Positions 12,949 to 19,352 of a stretch of 24,325 nt of DNA are shown piece by piece. Position 1 is the stretch's first letter. Each line of letters opens with the position of its first letter. Origin of the DNA: Eubacterium sp. UBA4343 (GTDB taxonomy: Bacteria; Bacillota; Clostridia; Lachnospirales; Lachnospiraceae). The position numbers and the translations under genes are program-made. A model generated the notes under the pieces. The model was not told the DNA's origin and searched no databases. It saw only the letters and a list, made by a program, of their open reading frames with translations. The stretch covers positions 194,134-218,458 of the forward strand of contig DGTF01000018.1 in NCBI GenBank assembly GCA_002394235.1. The letters run 5' to 3'.

Positions 12949-14719
12949 GATCCTGAAGGAAATCGGAAGAGGCGGGATGGCCAGAGTGTATCTGGCGATG
13001 GATGTCAGACTCCATAAGAGCTGGGCTGTGAAGGAAATCCGGAAAGACGGGCAGGACGGTGAACACAAGGTGGCGGTGAGCTCACTCTTGGCGGAAGCAG
13101 AAATGATGAAGAAACTTGATCACCCTGCACTGCCGAGAATTGTGGACATTATTGACAGGGATGAGTCGGTCTGCATTGTTCTGGACTATGTGACCGGGGA
13201 ATCGCTGGACCGTCTGTTGAAACGGCAGAAATTCTTTCCGGAAGACCAGGTCATGAACTGGTTTCTTCAGCTGGCTGAGGTGCTGGAATATTTACATCGT
13301 CAGAATCCTCCGATTATCTATCGGGATATGAAGCCCGGCAATATCATGCAGACACCGGAGGGATTTCTCAAACTTATCGATTTCGGGATTGCGAGGGAAT
13401 ACAAATACAAGAATCAGACAGATACGATTGCGCTCGGAACGAATGGATATGCCGCTCCGGAGCAGTACGGTCATGCGCAGACAGATCCCCGCTCGGACAT
13501 TTATTCTCTTGGAATTACCATCTTTGAACTTCTGACCGGAATATCTCCGGGAAAAGATCCCTATCAATACCAATACCATCCGATCCGGAAGATCCGTCCG
13601 GAGATTTCGGAAAGCACAGAAACCATACTAAACCGCTGTCTGGCGTTTGCACCGGATCAGCGGTATCCGGATTGCCGCGCACTGATCTTTGATCTCAGGC
13701 ATCCGGAGCGAACAATTTCCAGTGTGCGCAGAAAACAGAAAAGACGGACTGCTTTATTTTATCTTTCAGCGGTCATGGCTGCCGGATGCTGCCTGGGCGG
13801 TCTGACCTGCAATGTAGCTGCTGTACAGCTGAACGAGAGAAATTATGAGAGAAGGATCAGTATCTCACAGGCTCTGCCTGCGGAGGACAGGATCAGAAGT
13901 TACCTGGACGCAATTGAGATAGATGGAGGAGATGTCCGGGCCTATCAGAAGCTGTTAGAGGTATATCGTGAAAAAGGCGTATTCGGCGAGGCGGAAAGCC
14001 GGATTTTTCTGGAAACGTGGAGTACCAACCAGGAGGCATTGAAAAAGAAAAGCAAGGCGGGAGCTTATCAGAAACTGTCCTTAGAGGCAGGGATTCTGTA
14101 TTTGTATTTATACTCCGGCGGGGATGATTCCTTTCGAAACAGAGTGCTGAAGGCACAGCCGTTTTTCCAGGAGGCTGCAGAGGAGAAGGAGAACAGGGAG
14201 GTTTCTGCCAGAGCCGGATATTATTTGTCGTTCTGTACCTTCTGTATACGATTCGCGTTTGACAATACCAGTGTTCGGGAACCTTCTCTGGAAGATTACC
14301 AGAAGCTGCTGGAGTCGGTCAGAATGAATATTCTTCAGCTTGAGGATTACCAGACAGAGGATGCCGACTATGTTCGGATGATCATGTATGAGGAATTCGG
14401 AAATCTGATCAATGCTTACCGGAAGGGAATGGCGTCCTGCGGAATCAAAAGGGAGGAGGTTCTGGATCTCCTGGATCAATTGATGGAAAAAGTCCGCGCA
14501 CTGCCCGTAACGCAGCAGAAATCCGTTCAGCTGCAGGAGAAACTCTTGGCGTGTTTTTCTGAATATCATGAGAATCTGGACAGAACCTGGGAAAATACCG
14601 AGCAGAGAAGAAAAGCAGAGCAGGAAGAGCAGAGGAGAGCGGGTGAAGCAGAGCGGGAAGAGCAGAGGAAAGCGAGAGAAGCGGAGCAGAAAAAACAGGA
14701 ACAAAACGGAAAAGAGTGA
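12914..14719 (+). CDS. Membrane Ser/Thr protein kinase with helical C-terminal ectodomain
   Basis: A 601-residue Hanks-type kinase. Catalytic motifs are intact: glycine loop GRGGMARVY (18-26), K40 (AVKEI), catalytic D138 in YRDMKPGN, DFG at 156-158, APE at 181-183 and DIYSLG. A Lys/Arg-rich stretch (272-278) precedes one membrane helix (about 279-304). The outer part has no PASTA repeats; it is helical, with TPR-like segments (DGGDVRAYQKLLEVYREKG, YQKLSLEAGILYLYLY), ending in a charged coiled coil (EEQRR/EAEREEQRK repeats, about 560-601). I chose the ATG at 12914, inside the end of the WXG100-like gene, because GAAGGGG lies 6 nt upstream. The kinase-like domain, TM and helical ectodomain recall EssB/YukC of T7SS, but this kinase looks active (inference). 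Confidence 0.87.
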   Translation: MFTGQILDGRYEILKEIGRGGMARVYLAMDVRLHKSWAVKEIRKDGQDGEHKVAVSSLLAEAEMMKKLDHPALPRIVDIIDRDESVCIVLDYVTGESLDRLLKRQKFFPEDQVMNWFLQLAEVLEYLHRQNPPIIYRDMKPGNIMQTPEGFLKLIDFGIAREYKYKNQTDTIALGTNGYAAPEQYGHAQTDPRSDIYSLGITIFELLTGISPGKDPYQYQYHPIRKIRPEISESTETILNRCLAFAPDQRYPDCRALIFDLRHPERTISSVRRKQKRRTALFYLSAVMAAGCCLGGLTCNVAAVQLNERNYERRISISQALPAEDRIRSYLDAIEIDGGDVRAYQKLLEVYREKGVFGEAESRIFLETWSTNQEALKKKSKAGAYQKLSLEAGILYLYLYSGGDDSFRNRVLKAQPFFQEAAEEKENREVSARAGYYLSFCTFCIRFAFDNTSVREPSLEDYQKLLESVRMNILQLEDYQTEDADYVRMIMYEEFGNLINAYRKGMASCGIKREEVLDLLDQLMEKVRALPVTQQKSVQLQEKLLACFSEYHENLDRTWENTEQRRKAEQEEQRRAGEAEREEQRKAREAEQKKQEQNGKE

Positions 14720-14763
14720 CGGATTCGCATCTTATATATAGGAAATACAAAGGGGAGGAAAGT

Positions 14764-15255
14764 GTGAGGGCAGGTACGCAGCAATTATACCTGATTTCGG
14801 AGATCCTGTTTGGTTTTTCCGGGGCGGGAATTGCATTTACAGTTTTTCTGGGAATCCGTTTCCGGATCTGGCAGCAGATCCGGACAGACCGCGAGGAAAA
14901 TGCAGTTATGGGAAAGGTGAATCCGGTAAAGAAAAGACGATGGAAGCTCTTTGCCAGAGAGAAATATCAGGACATTGATGATGCGGAAGAAGCATCTCCG
15001 TGCAAGGATGAAGAAAATACAGCGGATCTGGTATCCGACAGAGGGACAGAAGAAAAAATATTGGCTGAGGTTTTCGACTGCACTGGAGACAATGTGACGG
15101 AAGCCCTCGGGGCAGATGCAGAGAGCGAAACCGAGACAGTGGCGCTCGGGGCAGATGCAGAGAGCGAAACCGAGACAGTGGCGCTCAGGGTTGATCCAGG
15201 GAGCGAGAGCGAGACCGTGGCGCTCAGTTATAGTTGGAAGACGGAAGGCAGGTGA
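14764..15255 (+). CDS. Small single-pass membrane protein with repeated ETVAL motifs
   Basis: A 163-residue protein, not recognised as a named family. One membrane helix near residues 8-30 (LYLISEILFGFSGAGIAFTVFLGI) is followed by RFRIWQQIR and a basic KKRRWKLFAREK patch, which by the positive-inside rule puts the acidic C-terminus in the cytoplasm. The end carries tandem units ALGADAESETETV with the pentamer ETVAL three times and a related VTEAL once. These could be phosphothreonine sites for the neighbouring kinase or docking sites for an FHA domain (inference). I chose the GTG at 14764 because GGGGAGG lies 5 nt upstream; a GTG at 14716 overlapping the kinase stop is in frame but lacks such a site. 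The next gene starts 6 bp after its stop. Confidence 0.72.
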   Translation: MRAGTQQLYLISEILFGFSGAGIAFTVFLGIRFRIWQQIRTDREENAVMGKVNPVKKRRWKLFAREKYQDIDDAEEASPCKDEENTADLVSDRGTEEKILAEVFDCTGDNVTEALGADAESETETVALGADAESETETVALRVDPGSESETVALSYSWKTEGR

Positions 15256-15261
15256 AGGAAG

Positions 15262-17832
15262 ATGAAACAAAGGCTTGTGTTATTGCTATTGGCAGGCGCG
15301 TTAATCATGAACGGTTCGGGGGTGCAGACAGACACAGAAGCAACTGTGGAGGCGGCAGAAGATAGTGTAAAAGAAGAAACAGACAGCACCGGTTTAGCGG
15401 GAAACTTGAATCCGGAAAAAATCATAAATACGGAAACAAATATGGATCCGGTTCAGGAAGAAATCGTGGATACGGAAACAGGCGAGAATTCGGTTCAAGA
15501 GTCCCCGCCCATGATGGAAGAAGATTTTTCATCGGAAAACGAAAAGAGGGAGAAGGACCTGGAAAGACCTTCTTCTGCAGATTCAGAAAAGAAAGTGAGC
15601 GAAGAGGACCTGGAAAAGCAGCCTTCTGCAGATTCAGAAAAGAAAGTGAGCGAAAAGGACTTGGAAAAGCAGCCTTCTGCAGATTCAGAAAAGAAAGTGA
15701 GCATAGAGAAAACGGAGAACAGAAATGATGTTGGAGAAAACATTGGAACAGAAGACACCGAGGACCAGGAGATGGATCATGCTGCGGCAGAGGAAGTAGA
15801 AGAACAGAAAAAAGATACGGATACAAAAGACGAAGATGCAGATCAGAATATCGATCATGCTGCAGGAGAAGATGTAGAGATAGAGAAAAACCATCCGGAT
15901 AGGAAAGAAAAAAATACGAAATCAGAACAGCCTTCACAAAGTCTGGAAGAAGGAGATAGTGACAAAAAGCCGGAAGAAGCAAAGGAAGACAGACCGGTTG
16001 GAAACAGAGCGGAATCAAATATCACAGAATTGGGAAAAGACGACCCGCAGAGCACAGAGCCAAAAAGTGATGAAACGAAGATCGGTGAGTTAACAAGCAC
16101 CAAACCGGAAACTGGAGAGATGAACAGCGCAGATCCGGAAAAATCAAAAGAAAAGGATGATATGATTCAAAGTGTCCGCAGTCAGGAGGAGCTGAAACGA
16201 AAGGAGAGAGAATCTTCGACAGAGGAGCAGTCGGCAGCGAAGCAGAAGGAGCAGCCTGCAGGAGAGGAGAAAGAGACGCCGACAGCTGAGCAGAAAGAGA
16301 AGCCGGCAGCGGAACAGACGAAGGAAAGGGTAACAGAGCAGAAAGAACAATCGGCAGCGGAACAGACGAAGGAGCGGGGTGCAGAGCAGAAAGAAAAACC
16401 GTCAGGAGAACGGAAGGAGAAACCAGCTGAGGAACAGCCGGAAGTTACGGTACCGGAAACCTATGAACAGATAAACACAGATAAAAAGGAAGAAAAGTCA
16501 GGTGAGACAGGGGAACAGACCACGGCAGTAAAGGTGGAAGAAACAGCGGTCGGGGCTGAAGAACAGAAGAAAGTACAGCAGGTTCTGAATACAGAGAAAT
16601 TGAAGAACATGCTGGATTCAGCCAGAATAGGAATCAGTGAGAATAAGGACAGCGATGGAAAAAACAAGATGGTTCTCAGGCTGGAAGGAACTGCATTGGA
16701 GGCGGCAAAGCCGGTTAAAGTGAAGATACAATTGATCCGGGAGAACGGAACAGCCACAGGGAATGCGGGTGGTCAGGAGAATGAGATTCTGGTGACCCGG
16801 GAGATTGTGGCAAACCGCGTGTCGGGAACAACGAAAGCTGCGGGGGCAGGTAATCGGGCAACGGAAGAACCATGGGAGATGGAAATTCTTTCCAGAGAAG
16901 ATACAGGCAAGATCCTGCAGGAAATTCCGGATAATGATGGATATTATAGAATAGCTGTGACTTATGAGGATGAAGAGGGAAATACCGCTTCCCGGGATAT
17001 TCCATTTAAGGTGAATCGCTTTGGCTCCGTCTATGTTTACAGTCAGAGCTGCAAGGATCTTCAGGATTCTTACGTCCGGAGTGTAGAAGAGGATCTGGTT
17101 ATTTCCGAATATAATCCGGACAGGCTCGTCGCAAAATCACTGAAAGTTGAGATAATCAGGGATGGAGAACCACTGGAGCAGGTGTTATGTGAAGTGCACA
17201 GTGGTGAAGATGATAAACAGGAAGATCGTGAGAAGGAAAAACATAAGCAGGAAAATCGTAAGCAGGAAGACCGTAAGGGATGGTATCGCTATGATTACAT
17301 CATCAGCCGAAAGAATTTTGAGAAGGACGGGATCTATCAGGTATCGGTTTCTTCCGCAGATGAAGCAGGAAATAAGCCGGACAGCATGGATTATTATCAG
17401 AAGCCGATCTTATTCCGGGTGGATTCCACAAATCCAGAGGTGAATTTTATCCGGCAGGAGGAACGGTCCATGAAGGTCCATGCAGAAAATATTCTCCGAT
17501 ATCAGGCATTTGATGCGATTCGCCTGAAGAATATCAGGGTTCTCGTGGACGGAAAGCTGCAGCAGGAGATATCGGACATTCCGGATGCGACGAACTATCA
17601 GGGAACCGTCAGACTGACCGGACTTCGGAAACATAAAGTGCAGATTGTACTGACCGACATGGCGGGTAACTCGTATCGGTCAGAAGAACAACAGGTGTAT
17701 GGGATACCTGTCTGGCTTTATTTCATAATGGGTATCATCTGTGCAGGAGTGATCGGCGCATCTGGGTTATTTGTGGTCTTCAGGAAGAGTAAGCGATTGC
17801 GCCTCAGGGGTCCACGTGTGATCAAGCCGTAA
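15262..17832 (+). CDS. Large surface protein: signal peptide, low-complexity stalk, Ig-like domains, C-terminal TM
   Basis: An 856-residue protein with no named family that I recognise. Residues 1-20 are a signal peptide (MKQRLVLLLLAGALIMNGSG). Residues 24-430 are a very acidic/lysine-rich stalk, including 17-residue tandem repeats (about 98-152) and a later EQKEKPAAEQTKER-type repeat (about 330-400). From about 440 there are at least three beta-rich, Ig-like segments; two end in EEGNTASRDIPFKV and DEAGNKPDS...ILFRVDSTNPEV, and the last contains LTDMAGNSYRSEEQQ, patterns common in bacterial Ig-like/cadherin-like folds. A membrane helix near 815-840 and a basic tail (RKSKRLRLRGPRV) anchor it, with the bulk outside. 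No LPxTG. GAAGGAAG precedes the ATG; the gene lies 6 bp after its neighbour and closes the cluster. Confidence 0.8.
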   Translation: MKQRLVLLLLAGALIMNGSGVQTDTEATVEAAEDSVKEETDSTGLAGNLNPEKIINTETNMDPVQEEIVDTETGENSVQESPPMMEEDFSSENEKREKDLERPSSADSEKKVSEEDLEKQPSADSEKKVSEKDLEKQPSADSEKKVSIEKTENRNDVGENIGTEDTEDQEMDHAAAEEVEEQKKDTDTKDEDADQNIDHAAGEDVEIEKNHPDRKEKNTKSEQPSQSLEEGDSDKKPEEAKEDRPVGNRAESNITELGKDDPQSTEPKSDETKIGELTSTKPETGEMNSADPEKSKEKDDMIQSVRSQEELKRKERESSTEEQSAAKQKEQPAGEEKETPTAEQKEKPAAEQTKERVTEQKEQSAAEQTKERGAEQKEKPSGERKEKPAEEQPEVTVPETYEQINTDKKEEKSGETGEQTTAVKVEETAVGAEEQKKVQQVLNTEKLKNMLDSARIGISENKDSDGKNKMVLRLEGTALEAAKPVKVKIQLIRENGTATGNAGGQENEILVTREIVANRVSGTTKAAGAGNRATEEPWEMEILSREDTGKILQEIPDNDGYYRIAVTYEDEEGNTASRDIPFKVNRFGSVYVYSQSCKDLQDSYVRSVEEDLVISEYNPDRLVAKSLKVEIIRDGEPLEQVLCEVHSGEDDKQEDREKEKHKQENRKQEDRKGWYRYDYIISRKNFEKDGIYQVSVSSADEAGNKPDSMDYYQKPILFRVDSTNPEVNFIRQEERSMKVHAENILRYQAFDAIRLKNIRVLVDGKLQQEISDIPDATNYQGTVRLTGLRKHKVQIVLTDMAGNSYRSEEQQVYGIPVWLYFIMGIICAGVIGASGLFVVFRKSKRLRLRGPRVIKP
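15555..15712 (+). repeat. 51-bp in-frame tandem repeat inside the surface-protein gene
   Basis: TTCTGCAGATTCAGAAAAGA starts at 15573, 15624 and 15675, exactly 51 bp apart, coding for three nearly identical 17-residue units around PSADSEKKVSE. The near-perfect DNA identity implies recent duplication and likely copy-number variation between strains. Confidence 0.92.
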
Positions 17833-17858
17833 AAAGCAGAATAATAATATTAATGGAA

Positions 17859-17898
17859 GCGGGACTCCGGACAAGAAGCGAAGGATTCCCGCTTTTTT
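17859..17898 (+). terminator. Intrinsic terminator closing the kinase cluster
   Basis: GCGGGACTCC (from 17859) pairs with GGATTCCCGC (ending 17892) with small irregularities, followed by TTTTTT (17893-17898). It lies 27 bp after the surface-protein stop. Confidence 0.87.
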
Positions 17899-17961
17899 GT
17901 ACCCCATCTCATATCTGCGCGACTGGACTTATACAATCGATGGCAGAGGGGAAACGGGTGC

Positions 17962-17990
17962 TTGACAAATGCTGGCGGGGTTAGTATGAT
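17962..17990 (+). promoter_or_regulatory. Strong promoter of trxB
   Basis: A perfect TTGACA (17962-17967), a 17-nt spacer and TATGAT (17985-17990) make one of the best promoters in the window. It predicts a leader of about 235 nt before trxB. A 9-bp inverted repeat (ATCTCATAA at 17992-18000, TTATGAGAT at 18039-18047) lies at the very start of that leader. Confidence 0.75.
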
Positions 17991-18138
17991 GATCTCATAA
18001 TTAATTGCACGCAATATAATTTCATTTCTGCTATCTTCTTATGAGATTACAGAAAGAATTCATAAACGAGGATAAGAAGTAAATCTGGGATGCAATTATG
18101 GCATGAATTCTGGCAAAGGAACAGATATTTATCCTGTA

Positions 18139-18172
18139 CAGGTCATGCGCAATAACAGGTCATGTGCAATAT
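18139..18172 (+). repeat. 17-bp tandem repeat in the trxB leader
   Basis: CAGGTCATGCGCAATAA (18139-18155) is followed directly by CAGGTCATGTGCAATAT (18156-18172). Together with the inverted repeat near the transcript start, these are the only structures I see in the 17899-18233 gap besides the promoter. Confidence 0.8.
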
Positions 18173-18233
18173 AAGAAGCTTGGCAGATGAAGACAGAAAT
18201 TTGAAAAATATACAGAAAGGCGGGCTATTTGAT

Positions 18234-19163
18234 ATGACAGAAGAGAAGAAACAGGTCACAACAGATATTGTAATCATTGGAGGCGGGACCGCCGGGCTGA
18301 CCGCTGCGATCTATGCGGTGCGCGCCGGAAAGCAGGTAATTGTGCTGGAGGCGAAGGCATACGGCGGACAGATCGTGAACACACCGGACATTGAGAACTA
18401 TCCGGGACTTGCGCATGTCAGCGGGTATGATTTTGCGACGGGTCTTTATCAGCAGGCGATCGATCTCGGGGCGAGATTCCGCTATGAAAGAGCTCTCGGC
18501 ATCCGGGAGGATAACGGCGGGAAGATCGTGGAGACCAGAAAGAGAGAATATCACTGCAAGGCGGTGATTCTGGCAACCGGTGCAAAAAACCGTACACTCG
18601 GAATTGACAGAGAAGAGGAACTGACCGGAAAGGGAGTTTCCTACTGCGCCACCTGTGATGGCTCGTTTTTCAAGGGACAGGATGTCGCTGTGAACGGCGG
18701 AGGCAATACGGCGCTTGAAGATGCCCTGTATCTGGCAGATATCTGCAACCGGGTCTATCTGATTCACAGAAGAGATCAGTTCCGCGGCGACGCGGCGGAT
18801 GTGGAGAAGCTGAAGCAGAAGAACAATGTAGAATTTGTCCTGAACAGTAATGTGACCGGGCTGATCGGAAGCGATAAGCTGACTGCGGTCGAGGTAACGG
18901 ACAAGATTTCCGGCGAGAAGAGAGAGCTTCCGGTGAGCGGTCTGTTTGTCGCGATCGGTCAGGTGCCGGACAACAAGGCATTTGCGGATGAAGTAGACCT
19001 TGCTCCGGCCGGCTACATCGAAGCCGGAGAAGACTGCGCTACAAGAACTCCCGGCATCTTCACTGCGGGAGACTGCCGTACCAAGACAGTCCGGCAGCTG
19101 ACAACCGCTGCGGCGGATGGAGCGGTCGCGGCACTGGCGGCGTGCAGGTATATCGGAGCCTGA
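18234..19163 (+). CDS. trxB: Thioredoxin reductase TrxB
   Basis: A 309-residue cytoplasmic FAD/NADPH disulfide reductase that reduces thioredoxin. The FAD-binding GGGTAG lies at residues 16-21, GGQI follows near 50, the redox pair is C138-A-T-C141 in SYCATCDG, the NADPH site is GGGNTALEDA (about 155-164), and the C-terminal FAD motif is GIFTAGDCRTKTVRQLTTAAADGAVAA. Length is normal for the low-molecular-weight type. I chose the ATG at 18234 because AAAGGCGGG lies upstream and the encoded N-terminus is normal; an in-frame ATG at 18162 falls inside the leader repeat. A flavodoxin- or ferredoxin-dependent variant is possible in anaerobes but cannot be told by eye. Confidence 0.92.
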   Translation: MTEEKKQVTTDIVIIGGGTAGLTAAIYAVRAGKQVIVLEAKAYGGQIVNTPDIENYPGLAHVSGYDFATGLYQQAIDLGARFRYERALGIREDNGGKIVETRKREYHCKAVILATGAKNRTLGIDREEELTGKGVSYCATCDGSFFKGQDVAVNGGGNTALEDALYLADICNRVYLIHRRDQFRGDAADVEKLKQKNNVEFVLNSNVTGLIGSDKLTAVEVTDKISGEKRELPVSGLFVAIGQVPDNKAFADEVDLAPAGYIEAGEDCATRTPGIFTAGDCRTKTVRQLTTAAADGAVAALAACRYIGA

Positions 19164-19212
19164 ACGATATAGGTCTCTTTCCTGTTTTTTGAAATTAAAT
19201 TGTTCACAATCG

Positions 19213-19240
19213 TTGACAACGCCGGTAATTATGCTATACT
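19213..19240 (+). promoter_or_regulatory. Promoter of lon
   Basis: TTGACA (19213-19218), a 16-nt spacer and TATACT (19235-19240) lie directly before the CIRCE operator, so the operator covers the transcription start. Confidence 0.8.
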
Positions 19241-19248
19241 ACTTATGA

Positions 19249-19275
19249 TTAGCACTCAATATTAATGAGTGCTAA
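19249..19275 (+). promoter_or_regulatory. CIRCE operator (HrcA binding site) in front of lon
   Basis: TTAGCACTC (19249-19257), exactly 9 nt, and GAGTGCTAA (19267-19275) form a perfect CIRCE inverted repeat. HrcA represses from this site and releases on heat shock (established for groE and dnaK). It lies 9 nt after the -10, the standard place for repression. Confidence 0.97.
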
Positions 19276-19352
19276 CATACCTGCCACAGGCAGGGGCATT
19301 TACGGCAACAGAGAGAATGAGCTCTCTGAGATTGCAGAAAAGAGGAACGAGT

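Noticed and set aside
12914..14719. PrkC/PknB-type PASTA kinase
   Set aside because: The kinase core fits, but the ectodomain has no PASTA repeats; it is helical and ends in a coiled coil.
12337..17832. A complete type VII secretion locus
   Set aside because: No FtsK/SpoIIIE-type ATPase (EssC), EsaA or EssA-like gene is seen; only a WXG100-like protein and an EssB-like architecture support a link.
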